Origin: Phycisphaerae bacterium
Lineage (GTDB): Bacteria > Planctomycetota > Phycisphaerae > Phycisphaerales > SM1A02
Length of the DNA: 64,000 nucleotides
Direction of reading: 5' to 3'
NCBI GenBank assembly: GCA_002709295.1
Contig: PAQL01000009.1
Coordinates: 1-64,000, forward strand
A program made the translations under genes and the position numbers. Numbering within the stretch: position 1 is the first letter of the stretch; each line of letters begins with the position of its first letter. A model generated the notes under the pieces. That model was not told where the DNA came from. It worked only from the letters and a program-made list of their open reading frames with translations, and ran no database searches. Shown piece by piece: positions 36,600 through 44,840 of this stretch.

Positions 36600-38044
36600 G
36601 CGGGGCCCGGCACCTCCGGATCCTTCAGTCCGAGCCTTGCGAGGAACTGTGATGCGAGGGCGTCGTAGATCGAGGGTTCGCAGAGCCTGCCGGCCACCAG
36701 CGATCCGAGCATCGAGGTGAGCATCAGGGGGAGGATCATCCCGTAGGCCCCGGTCATCTCGAAGAGGATGGCGGCCACGGTGAGCGGGCTTCGAACCACC
36801 CCGGCGAAGTAGGCGGCCATCCAGAGAAGCATGGTCTCCCGGAGTCCGATCCCCGGAGCGATGATGTTCGTGAACCACCCGTGGGTCACCTGGCCGAGTC
36901 CGGCTCCGACCGTGAGACTCGGGTCGAAGAGTCCGCCGGGAATCGCACTCACCAGGGCGACGAAGCTCGCCGCCGCGGTGGCGAGGGGGTTCGTCCATCC
37001 CACGGTGGTCTCGCCGGTCCTTCCCGCGACCTCGAGCATCTCCAGGGTGCGGGCATGGCCTCCGCCGTAGCTGGCTCCGCCGCTGACGATCCCGATGATC
37101 GCGAGGGCTGCGCCCAGGACGATTCCGGTGCGGAGAGGGTGGCTGATCAGCCAGGTGCCGACCCTGCGACTGCCATCGACCACGCTCCGGGCGAAGCCGC
37201 CGCCGAGAAGTCCGCCAAGGACTCCGATCACCGGCACCGCGATCCACGGTCGGAGTGACGCCATCCAGTCACCGAAGCTCATGCCTTCGAGCCAGGCGAG
37301 CGGGAGGACTGCGCTCCGGTTGGTCGGGCCGTAGAACAGGTACTCGCCGAGGCAGACCACCCCCACGATGCAGGCGACCGCCACCGTCCTCAGGATGGCG
37401 GGCATGCTCCGGCGGTCGAAGGTGCGACCGATCTCCTCCATGCAGAAGATGGCACCGGCGACGGGGGTGTTGAACGCCGCGGCGATGCCGGCGGCGCCGC
37501 CGGCGAGGATCAGTCCGCGTTCGAGCAGCCAGGACGGAACCCGGCAGAACTTCGTGCAGAGATGCATGCAGCACGCACCGACGTGGACGGATGGTCCTTC
37601 GCGACCGACGGTGACCCCGGAGACCAGTGCCATGGCGAGGAGCAGGATCTTCCCGACCGCGATCCGGGTCGAGAGCATGAGCCGCCGCGTCGGCGAGGGG
37701 CCGATCCTGATCGCCGCGATCGCCTGGGGGATGCCCGTTCCCTCGGTGCCGGGGAAGAAGCGTCTCTGGATAACGATGATCAGCGGCATCGCGACGAAGA
37801 CGAGGGCGGCGGGCAGGATCGTCGTCCAGATCCCGGTCACCTCGCCGGTCTCTCCGCCGAGGAACGCTCCGACCCGGTCCCCGAGGGATTCGAGCTTCTC
37901 GAAGAGCACCGCCACCAGGCCGATCATGACCGCGGCGATGCTGGTGATCCCGATCACCCGCAACGACCCATGAATCGGGGGTTGCCGCTCGAGCGGCGGT
38001 TCCTCCTTGGTCGGGTCGATGGTCGGCGGCTTGCGTTCGCTCAT
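36581..38044 (-). CDS. ClC family chloride channel or chloride/proton antiporter
   Basis: A 487-residue membrane protein with about ten or more hydrophobic segments. The three ClC selectivity motifs are present: GTGIPQAI (GSGIP type), GREGPSVHVGACC with the gating glutamate, and GGLFDPSLTVGAGLG (GxFxP type). No C-terminal CBS domains are seen. I use the ATG at 38044 (MSERKPPTIDPTKEE); the frame is open further upstream but overlaps the divergent agmatinase. It lies between arginine decarboxylase and agmatinase. In enteric bacteria ClC antiporters act as an electrical shunt during arginine-dependent acid resistance, which makes this position suggestive. Confidence 0.92.
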   Translation of the reverse strand: MSERKPPTIDPTKEEPPLERQPPIHGSLRVIGITSIAAVMIGLVAVLFEKLESLGDRVGAFLGGETGEVTGIWTTILPAALVFVAMPLIIVIQRRFFPGTEGTGIPQAIAAIRIGPSPTRRLMLSTRIAVGKILLLAMALVSGVTVGREGPSVHVGACCMHLCTKFCRVPSWLLERGLILAGGAAGIAAAFNTPVAGAIFCMEEIGRTFDRRSMPAILRTVAVACIVGVVCLGEYLFYGPTNRSAVLPLAWLEGMSFGDWMASLRPWIAVPVIGVLGGLLGGGFARSVVDGSRRVGTWLISHPLRTGIVLGAALAIIGIVSGGASYGGGHARTLEMLEVAGRTGETTVGWTNPLATAAASFVALVSAIPGGLFDPSLTVGAGLGQVTHGWFTNIIAPGIGLRETMLLWMAAYFAGVVRSPLTVAAILFEMTGAYGMILPLMLTSMLGSLVAGRLCEPSIYDALASQFLARLGLKDPEVPGPAQSVSR

Positions 38045-38091
38045 CGGAGCGGAGAGTATCCGCCTCCATCCCATCCGTCGTGGAGGCAAGG

Positions 38092-39006
38092 TTGGAAAAG
38101 TCGGATCTCGACAACCCCTCGTCAGGGCACGGGAGCACGTTTCTCGGGATCGAACCGGTGGTGGATCCGCCCACGATCTCGATTCTGCCCGTGCCCTACG
38201 ACCGCACGAGCACCTGGAGGAAGGGTGCGGATCGAGGGTCGGCGGCGCTGCTGGAGGCCAGCGGACAGGTGGAGCTCTTCGATCTGCCCACGCAGTCCGA
38301 ACCACACGAGGCCGGCATCGAGACCATCGCGCCTCTGGAGCATGACGGCGATCCCGAACGCCTCGCCGAGCTGGTCGAGGCCGGCGTCGGGGGGCTGCTC
38401 GACATCGGACGTCTGCCGGTGGTGATCGGCGGCGAGCACTCGGTCTCCATCGGGGCGATCCGGGCCGCGGCCCGGCACTGCGCGGAGTCGGGGGATCGGC
38501 TGGGGGTGGTGCAGATCGACGCTCATGGCGACACGCGGGAGTCCTACGAGGGATCGGCCTTCAATCATGCCTGCGTCATGGCCCGGGCTCGTGAGGTGGC
38601 GGACATCGTGCAGCTCGGCATCCGGGCGATCGACCGTTCCGAGCACGACACGATGGACCGCTCGCGGATCTTTCCAGCGCACCGCATCCTCGAGGAGCCC
38701 GACGATTCATGGATGGATCGAGCGATCGCGATGGTCCCGGAACGCGTCTATCTGACCATCGACCTCGATGCCTTCGATTCCTCGGTCATGCCCGCCACCG
38801 GAACTCCCGAACCCGGAGGGCTCGACTGGCGCATCGTGAACGAATTCGTCCATCGACTGGCGGGTTCGCGCACCATCGTCGGATTCGACGTGGTCGAGCT
38901 GCTTCCTCATCCGGCCCACTGGGCCTGCGACTTTCTCGCCGCGAAACTCGTACATCGCGTGATCGCGGAGATCCTGGCTTCCCGATCCTCCGGGCCGGGG
39001 GGCTGA
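38092..39006 (+). CDS. speB: Agmatinase (ureohydrolase family)
   Basis: A 304-residue manganese enzyme that hydrolyses agmatine to putrescine and urea. The metal motifs are IGGEHSVSIGA, VVQIDAHGDTRESYEG and LTIDLDAFDSSVMPATGTPE. SAFNHACVMARA is also typical. I choose the TTG at 38092 because GGAGG lies 5 nt upstream; the alternative GTG at 38080 lacks a ribosome binding site. Arginase is less likely because arginine decarboxylase is adjacent. The gene is divergent from the ClC gene with less than 50 bp between them, so the two share a control region. Confidence 0.93.
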   Translation: MEKSDLDNPSSGHGSTFLGIEPVVDPPTISILPVPYDRTSTWRKGADRGSAALLEASGQVELFDLPTQSEPHEAGIETIAPLEHDGDPERLAELVEAGVGGLLDIGRLPVVIGGEHSVSIGAIRAAARHCAESGDRLGVVQIDAHGDTRESYEGSAFNHACVMARAREVADIVQLGIRAIDRSEHDTMDRSRIFPAHRILEEPDDSWMDRAIAMVPERVYLTIDLDAFDSSVMPATGTPEPGGLDWRIVNEFVHRLAGSRTIVGFDVVELLPHPAHWACDFLAAKLVHRVIAEILASRSSGPGG

Positions 39007-39021
39007 TCGGGGTCCCGGGGA

Positions 39022-39990
39022 TCAGGAGTCGAGCACGTAGCGGAAGATGAGCGGCGCCACGATGGTGGCGTCGGACTCGATCATGAAGCTGGGCGTCTCC
39101 GGGCCGAGCTTGCCCCAGGTGATCTTCTCGTTGGGCACCGCGCCGGAATAGCTTCCGTAGCTGGTCGTGGAATCTCCGATCTGGCAGAAGTACCCCCACA
39201 ACGGGGTGTCCGGTCTCCGGAGATCCTGTTCCAGCATCGGCACCACGCAGATCGGGAAGTCCCCGGCGATGCCTCCGCCCACCTGGAAGAAACCGACGGA
39301 GCGTTCCCGGCTTTCCCGGGAATACCAGTCCGCGAGCTCGATCATGTAGTCGATCCCGTGTCGGACGACTCCGGGGCTCGAGACCCTTCCCTCGATGCAG
39401 TGTGCGGCGAAGACGTTGCCGGTGGTGGAGTCCTCCCAGCCGGGCACGAAGATCGGAAGGTCCTTCTCCGCGGCCGCGACCATCCAGGAGTCGGCGGGAT
39501 CGATCTGGTAGTGGGGTTCGAGACGGCCCTCCCGGATCATCCGGTAGAGGATCCGGTGCGGGAAGTCGCGCTGGCCGGCGTCATCGAGTCGTCGCCACTC
39601 CCGCGACAGCTCCGACTCGATGCGTCGGAACGCCTCCTCCTCGGGGATGCAGGTGTCCGTGACCCGGTTGAGGTGCCGGTCCAGAAGATCCTGCTCCTGT
39701 TCACGTGTCAGTTCCCGCCAGTCCGGGATGCGGACGTAGTGGTCGTGGGCGACGAGGTTGAAGATGTCCTCTTCGAGGTTGGCGCCGGTGCAGGAGATCG
39801 CATGCACCTTGTCCCTGCGGATGAGCTCCGCCAGCGAGATTCCGATTTCCGCAGTGCTCATCGCCCCGGCGAGGGTGAGGAACATCGAGCCGCCCCGATC
39901 GAGATGGTCGCACCATCCCTGGGCGGCATCGACGGTGGTCGCGGCGTTGAAATGCCGGTACTCCCGTCGCATGAACTCTCGAATCGACAT
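39022..39990 (-). CDS. Deoxyhypusine-synthase-like enzyme, probable homospermidine or related polyamine synthase
   Basis: A 322-residue protein of the deoxyhypusine synthase family. Bacteria lack the eIF5A substrate, and bacterial homologues form polyamines such as homospermidine. Recognisable parts: FLTLAGAMSTAEIGISLAEL (NAD site), ISCTGANLEEDIFNLVAHD, VPGWEDSTTGNVFAAH, SVGFFQVGGGIAGDFPICVV, and NEKITWGKLGPE with the catalytic lysine (near residue 294). It is next to agmatinase, which supplies putrescine, and this supports a polyamine role. The ORF converges with agmatinase, 15 bp apart. Confidence 0.88.
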   Translation of the reverse strand: MSIREFMRREYRHFNAATTVDAAQGWCDHLDRGGSMFLTLAGAMSTAEIGISLAELIRRDKVHAISCTGANLEEDIFNLVAHDHYVRIPDWRELTREQEQDLLDRHLNRVTDTCIPEEEAFRRIESELSREWRRLDDAGQRDFPHRILYRMIREGRLEPHYQIDPADSWMVAAAEKDLPIFVPGWEDSTTGNVFAAHCIEGRVSSPGVVRHGIDYMIELADWYSRESRERSVGFFQVGGGIAGDFPICVVPMLEQDLRRPDTPLWGYFCQIGDSTTSYGSYSGAVPNEKITWGKLGPETPSFMIESDATIVAPLIFRYVLDS

Positions 39991-40020
39991 GTCTCGACTC
40001 CGAGGCGGTGACCGGGCCGG

Positions 40021-40575
40021 TCAGACCTGACGGGAGATCCGTCGGAACTGCGAGCCGCTCTGGATCATCACGATCCCGGTGATGAAGAGCTGGACTCCCG
40101 CGAAGATCGCGAAGACGAGTAGGGCCACGGCCGGGAGGAGGAAGATCACGCCACCGACGAGGACGGTCAGGATTCCGCAGATCAGCACCGTCATCCAGTG
40201 TTCACGCCCCCGCATCCCGCAGGCGGCCGCGATCTGCATGCCGCCGCTCACCAGCATGAGGGCTCCGACCACGGTGACCATGAAGGTCGCTGCGAGGGTC
40301 GGGTCGATCAGGAGGACCACGCCCGCGAGGGCGGCGAGGATCGGACCGAGGACCCCGGCGCCACCGCCGTGTTCTCCATGTCCGGAACCGGCGTTCCGGA
40401 TGATGCCGATGACCCCGCCGAGAAGGAGCAGCACGCCGGTGACCTGGGTGAACGCGGCCACCGAGGCGAAGGGGGCGACGACCAGCAGGATGCCGCCCAG
40501 GAGCAGCAACACGCCCTCGAACACCGAGAGGTTCCCGGTGGTCCTGAGCACTTCGGCGGAGCGTACGTCGGTCAT
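40021..40575 (-). CDS. HdeD-like (DUF308) membrane protein
   Basis: A 184-residue protein with about six hydrophobic segments arranged in three similar pairs, for example FEGVLLLLGGILLVVAPFAS, GPILAALAGVVLLIDPTLAA and LICGILTVLVGGVIFLLPAV. This repeated pattern and length are those of the HdeD/DUF308 family, first linked to acid resistance in Escherichia coli. It lies 30 bp upstream of the deoxyhypusine-synthase-like gene on the same strand and may be cotranscribed with it. Confidence 0.8.
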   Translation of the reverse strand: MTDVRSAEVLRTTGNLSVFEGVLLLLGGILLVVAPFASVAAFTQVTGVLLLLGGVIGIIRNAGSGHGEHGGGAGVLGPILAALAGVVLLIDPTLAATFMVTVVGALMLVSGGMQIAAACGMRGREHWMTVLICGILTVLVGGVIFLLPAVALLVFAIFAGVQLFITGIVMIQSGSQFRRISRQV

Positions 40576-40666
40576 GTCTTCTCCCGTGGAAGAGGTGCGG
40601 GGGCGAGGCCAGCGAATGCTACCGCAACCGCGACATCCGGTCCCCTGCGCCCGGTAGCATCCGGAC

Positions 40667-41974
40667 GTGTCCGACGAACCATCGAGTCTCCGGATCCAGG
40701 AACGACTGGCTGCGTGGCGGTATCTCGCCTCCGGCGAGGCGACGTCGCTCGTCGGCGATGCGGACGCGGCCCTGGATGGGGGGCTCGAGGTCGGCGATCT
40801 CGCCCGATTGCGTCGTCGACATCCCGACGAGCCGGTGAACGAGGCGCTGGAACTGGTTCAGGCTCGACGCAAGGCGCAGGGACGACTGGACGGAGTGGAT
40901 CGACTCCTGCTCGATCGACATGGCTCCGAGCAGGCCACCGGCAGCGTGGTCGCGAACTGGAAGGCCCGACGATTCGGCGGGGCTTCGGTGATCGATCTCT
41001 GTTCGGGGATCGGAGGGGATTCGATCGCCCTCGCGGCCCGCGGTCCCTGTCGCGCGGTGGATCGGGATCCGGTCCGGGCGTTCATGACCTCCGTCAATGC
41101 GGGCATCGAGGGCATCGTCGGTGATGTCCGGGAGATCGAGGTCTCGAACGACCTGGTCCACATCGATCCGGCGCGGCGGGACGAGTCGACCGGTCGGCGC
41201 CACTGGCGACTGGAGGATCTCTCGCCCGATCCGGAGGTCATCCGCTCGATCGCGGGACGGGCGTCGGGGGCGGCGATCAAGCTCGGTCCGGGGCTGCCTC
41301 GTCCCTTCCCGGTCCTTCACGAACGACAGTCGGTCTCGATCGTGTCCGAGGGCGGGCGACTCGTGCAGGCCGTGGTGTGGACCGGCAGTCTGGCGGGAGA
41401 CCGTTCGGTCGAGGCCGTTGATCTTCCCTCCGGCGACGAGATCGCCGGTGAACCGGAGGAGATGCCGACCGGAGGCGCCGAACGGCTTTCGCCCGGTGCC
41501 GTCGAGCCGGGGAGGGAGCCGGTGCTCGTGCAGTTCCACCCTGCGGTGGAGCGGGCCTCCCTGGGGCCGACGGCATGGAGGCGCCGGTTCGGGGACGCCG
41601 AGCTGCTCGAGCCGGCGGTGGGCCTCGGCATCGGAGTGACCCGAGGGGAGGAGATCGCCTCGTCGGCGCGAGGCTCCTCCCGATGGATCCGACTCACCGG
41701 GGTCCGGGCCATCGAACGTCCCCGGCTGGACGAGGTGGAGAAGGCGGTGGTCGGACTGATCGGAGACGGTCCTCCTCCGAATCGGGTCGTGGTGCGAACC
41801 CGGGCCTCGGCGGTGGATGCCGATGCCTGGACCCGGCGACTGGCGCGTCTGGCCGATCCCTCGACCCCGGGTGAGGTCGTGGAGATCCACGGGATCCGGA
41901 TCGGACGTCGGATCGCGGTGATGATCGGAAGTCCGCTCGTCGGACCCGGTCAGGAGTCGGCGGGGGCGTCGTAG
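40667..41974 (+). CDS. SAM-dependent methyltransferase with THUMP-like C-terminus
   Basis: A 435-residue protein starting with GTG. The Rossmann methyltransferase core is near residues 100-200: SVIDLCSGIGGDSIALAARG (SAM-binding motif I), CRAVDRDPVRAFMTSVNA, and NDLVHIDPARRDESTG (a DPxx-type motif IV). The C-terminal 100 residues (RAIERPRLDEVEKAVVGLIG) resemble the THUMP-like domain found in this family. It probably modifies an RNA or another macromolecule; the target cannot be told. It converges with the ZnuA-like gene and overlaps it by 25 bp. Confidence 0.75.
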   Translation: MSDEPSSLRIQERLAAWRYLASGEATSLVGDADAALDGGLEVGDLARLRRRHPDEPVNEALELVQARRKAQGRLDGVDRLLLDRHGSEQATGSVVANWKARRFGGASVIDLCSGIGGDSIALAARGPCRAVDRDPVRAFMTSVNAGIEGIVGDVREIEVSNDLVHIDPARRDESTGRRHWRLEDLSPDPEVIRSIAGRASGAAIKLGPGLPRPFPVLHERQSVSIVSEGGRLVQAVVWTGSLAGDRSVEAVDLPSGDEIAGEPEEMPTGGAERLSPGAVEPGREPVLVQFHPAVERASLGPTAWRRRFGDAELLEPAVGLGIGVTRGEEIASSARGSSRWIRLTGVRAIERPRLDEVEKAVVGLIGDGPPPNRVVVRTRASAVDADAWTRRLARLADPSTPGEVVEIHGIRIGRRIAVMIGSPLVGPGQESAGAS

Positions 41975-42888
41975 ACCAGGCGAAGCGATGCCACGCCCGC
42001 ATCAAGGATGTCGAGCAGGTCGCCGGACTCCGGGGGGGCGCCGCCGGGATCGAACACCACGCCTTGCAGACCCTTCGCTCCGACCAGCTCCTCGTTCGCG
42101 GGAATCGGCGGGCCTTCCCAGATGAACCAGGCGGCCGGTTGCGAGGCGAGGACGGAATCGAGTTCCCTGATCGCGTCATCGTCGGGTTCGCGACGGGGTT
42201 CGAAGTGCACCGACACGCCGTTCATGCGATAGCGGCGCTGCAGATACTGAAAGACGGGGTGACTGAACACCACGGGGGTGGTGGGTCTGGTGTTGACCGC
42301 CTGCTCCATGCCGGCGGACCGGAGGAGCAGTTCCCGACGCAGGGCCCCGAAGTTCGATTGGAACGCGTCCTGCTCGTTCGGAAGAAGCTCGGCGAGCGCT
42401 CCGCGGACCGCGTCGGCCTGCTTGATGGCCAGATCGGGATCGAGCCAGGTGTGGGTCGCGGTTCCGGTGTGGGAGTGGCTGCCGTCGGGACCGTGGGAGT
42501 GGACCCGGCTCCTGACCTCGATCAGCCGATCCTTGAAACCTGCACTGGTGTCCACGATCGCCCCCGGAGAGAGGCTGACGGTCTCGAGCCAGGGTTCGTA
42601 TCCCGCCCCGTTGAGCACCACCAGGTCGGCGGAGTTCATCTCGGCGACCTCGTCCGCGGTCGGTTGCCAGGTTCCCGGATCGACCCCATCGGGGACGATC
42701 CATTCGATGGTGACCCGATCACCGGCGATGCGCTCGATGAAGAACATCATCGGGTAGTTGGTCGGCACCACCGTGGGGATGCGGTTAGGGGCGGCCGCAT
42801 CCGGCCCGGACTCCGAATCGCACGCGACTGGAGCAAGCAGGGTGGGCAGGAGAAGAACGAAGAGGGCGACACGTCGGTCGATTCGCAT
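41950..42888 (-). CDS. ZnuA-like metal-binding lipoprotein with an altered metal site
   Basis: A 312-residue substrate-binding protein of the zinc/manganese ABC family with a probable lipoprotein signal (cysteine 23, lipobox not canonical). Family segments: VVPTNYPMMFFIERIAGDRV, VPDGVDPGTWQPTADEVAEM, ADLVVLNGAGYEPWL, then a His-rich loop (HSHGPDGSHSHTGTATHTW) and VVFSHPVFQYLQRRY. His146 (HTWLDP) and His210 (SHP) are kept. The usual ligand in the DPHxxEP motif is replaced by glycine 72 (DPGTWQP), so the site is unusual. It is divergent from an ABC ATPase and permease pair, with a dyad between them. Confidence 0.82.
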   Translation of the reverse strand: MRIDRRVALFVLLLPTLLAPVACDSESGPDAAAPNRIPTVVPTNYPMMFFIERIAGDRVTIEWIVPDGVDPGTWQPTADEVAEMNSADLVVLNGAGYEPWLETVSLSPGAIVDTSAGFKDRLIEVRSRVHSHGPDGSHSHTGTATHTWLDPDLAIKQADAVRGALAELLPNEQDAFQSNFGALRRELLLRSAGMEQAVNTRPTTPVVFSHPVFQYLQRRYRMNGVSVHFEPRREPDDDAIRELDSVLASQPAAWFIWEGPPIPANEELVGAKGLQGVVFDPGGAPPESGDLLDILDAGVASLRLVYDAPADS

Positions 42889-42906
42889 CGATGGAGCTCC
42901 TGGATC

Positions 42907-42924
42907 TGATTCTGTACCGTATCA
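42907..42924. promoter_or_regulatory. Imperfect dyad between the ZnuA-like gene and the ABC operon
   Basis: The 18-bp sequence TGATTCTGTACCGTATCA has seven of nine complementary pairs around a central GTAC. It lies in the only 63-bp space between two divergent metal-related genes, in AT-richer sequence. It has the size and place expected of an operator for a Fur- or Zur-type repressor, but it does not match a known box closely. Confidence 0.3.
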
Positions 42925-42951
42925 CCGACCCCGTGTCTCCGGATCCCAACC

Positions 42952-43644
42952 ATGCTCAGGCTCGAAGGCATCCGATTCGACTATCCCGCTCCTCGCGACG
43001 GTGAAGCCTCCTTCAGGCTCGAACTTCCGTCGCTGGAGCTGTCCGGAGGTCGGTCGATGGCGATCATCGGTCCCAGCGGATGTGGGAAGACGACGTTGCT
43101 GCGGCTGGCCTCGGGGATCCTGGCCCCCGACACCGGCGAGGTCGAACTCGACGGCCATCGCTTCGACCGGCTCGGCGCCGACGCGCGTCGTCGCCTTCGT
43201 CTCGCGAGGATCGGCATCGTGTTTCAGGACTTCAGGCTCCTCGATCATCTGGATGTGATCGGAAACGTGCTGCTGCCGTTCCGTCTGGGGGCGGGTGACC
43301 TGAATCGCGAGGCCCGGGCGTACGCGTCCGGACTGCTGGAGAGGCTGGGCATCGGGCATCTCGCCCACCGACCGGTCACCCGTCTCAGTCAGGGGGAACG
43401 ACAGAGGACCGCGATCTGCCGGGCCCTGGTGACCCGGCCCGGTCTGGTGCTCGCCGACGAGCCCACCGGAAATCTGGATCCCAGAAACAAGCGTGTGATC
43501 CTCGATGAACTTCTCGAGGCGGCTCGCGATCGGGAGGCCGCGGTGCTCGCGGTGACCCATGATCACGATCTGCTCGATGCCTTCGACGAGGTCGTGGATC
43601 TCGGTGCCGTGGTCTCGAACTCCGGGAACGAGGTGGCTTCGTGA
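42952..43644 (+). CDS. ABC transporter ATP-binding protein (LolD/MacB type)
   Basis: A 230-residue ABC ATPase with Walker A (IIGPSGCGKTTLLRLASG), Q-loop (VFQDFRLL), signature (LSQGERQR), Walker B (LVLADEPTGNLDP) and the H-loop (AVTHDHDLLD). The RLSQGERQRTAICRALV and DEPTGNLD wording is that of LolD/MacB/FtsE-type ATPases that work with FtsX-like permeases. The permease gene overlaps its stop by 4 bp. The divergent ZnuA-like gene suggests a link with metal supply or metal-loaded proteins. Confidence 0.93.
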   Translation: MLRLEGIRFDYPAPRDGEASFRLELPSLELSGGRSMAIIGPSGCGKTTLLRLASGILAPDTGEVELDGHRFDRLGADARRRLRLARIGIVFQDFRLLDHLDVIGNVLLPFRLGAGDLNREARAYASGLLERLGIGHLAHRPVTRLSQGERQRTAICRALVTRPGLVLADEPTGNLDPRNKRVILDELLEAARDREAAVLAVTHDHDLLDAFDEVVDLGAVVSNSGNEVAS

Positions 43645-44840
43645 GCGGCATGGCATCCGGAATCGGTCATGCGATCCACCTCGCGGTCCGGCACCTTCGT
43701 CACCACGCGGGACGAAGCGTGCTGATCGTCCTCGCCCTCTCGCTGGTCGGTTTCCTGCCGATCGCGGTCGATGGCGTGGTCGACGCGGGGGGACGGGCGT
43801 TGCGGGCGAGAGCCGCGGACACGCCCCTGGTGGCGGGTGCGGAGGGCGCTCCCATCGACCTGGTGCTGGCCGCCCTGTACTTCCGCAAGCCGCCGGACCG
43901 GACCATGACCCTCGGATCGCTGGAGGCTCTCGCCACCGGTGAACTCGCGACCGCCATACCGATCGTGATGGGGGACCGGGTGAAGAAGTCGCCGCTGGTC
44001 GGAGTCGATCCGGCCTACCGGGACTTCCGCGGGCTTCGTGTGGGAGACGGTCGATGGTTCGCGGTCGCCGGAGAGTGCGTGCTCGGAGCCGAAGTCGCGC
44101 GGCGATGGGGGATCTCCGTCGATGACCGGATCATCACCGAACCCCGGGAGATGTTCGATCTGGCCGGGGCCTATCCGTTGAGGATGAGGGTGGTGGGGGT
44201 CCTCGAACCGAGCGGCAGCGCCGACGACGGCGTGGTCTTCGTGTCACCGGCCACCGCCTGGATCGTGCAGGGTCTCGCCCACGGACACGACAAGGTCGAC
44301 GAGGAGGCCGATCCCGAACTGGTGATGGGTCGGACCGACGACGTCGTGATCGTCAGTCCCAAGGTGCGCGAGTTCGTCGAGATCACCGATGAGAACCGGG
44401 CGAGCTTCCACTTCCACGGCAAGCGGGAGGATCGCCCGGTGACCGCGGCGATCCTCGTGCCCCACGACGAACGTTCGGAGACCATCCTGATGGGGCGGGC
44501 GGATGCCGGACTGCTTCCGGTGCAGCTGGTTCGGGCGTCCGAGGTCGTGGACCGGCTTCTGGTCGAGGTCTTTCGGATTCGAAGGATCCTCATGTCGGTG
44601 CTCGGGGTCGTGGCGGTGGCGACCCTGTTGCTGGTGGTCGTGGTACTCGCGCTCTCCATCCGCATCCGTGCGGTCGAGATCGAGACCATGCACCTCATCG
44701 GAGCCTCCCGTCTCCGGGTCGGACTCATCCTCGGCTCCGAGGTCGTGATCCTGATCGGCATCTCCGTCGCGGTGGCCGCGATCGGAGGAATCGTGCTGAC
44801 CGGCGCGATCCCCATGGTCGAGAACCTGCTGATCGGATGA
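43641..44840 (+). CDS. FtsX-like ABC permease
   Basis: A 399-residue permease that starts at a GTG overlapping the ATPase stop. It has the MacB-type layout: one membrane segment near residues 27-45 (SVLIVLALSLVGFLPIAV), a large outer domain (to about residue 310), and three membrane segments at the end (SVLGVVAVATLLLVVVVLAL and IGISVAVAAIGGIVLTGAIP). The outer domain carries histidine-rich spots (GLAHGHDKVDEE and SFHFHGKRED), which could bind metal. With the ATPase it forms a mechanotransmission-type machine rather than a classical importer. Zinc-responsive clusters with a similar ATPase/FtsX pair are known in proteobacteria. Confidence 0.87.
   Translation: MSGMASGIGHAIHLAVRHLRHHAGRSVLIVLALSLVGFLPIAVDGVVDAGGRALRARAADTPLVAGAEGAPIDLVLAALYFRKPPDRTMTLGSLEALATGELATAIPIVMGDRVKKSPLVGVDPAYRDFRGLRVGDGRWFAVAGECVLGAEVARRWGISVDDRIITEPREMFDLAGAYPLRMRVVGVLEPSGSADDGVVFVSPATAWIVQGLAHGHDKVDEEADPELVMGRTDDVVIVSPKVREFVEITDENRASFHFHGKREDRPVTAAILVPHDERSETILMGRADAGLLPVQLVRASEVVDRLLVEVFRIRRILMSVLGVVAVATLLLVVVVLALSIRIRAVEIETMHLIGASRLRVGLILGSEVVILIGISVAVAAIGGIVLTGAIPMVENLLIG

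Noticed and set aside
41950-44840. A complete ZnuABC zinc importer
   Set aside because: The permease is of the FtsX type with a large outer domain and not of the ZnuB type, and the ATPase reads as LolD/MacB.
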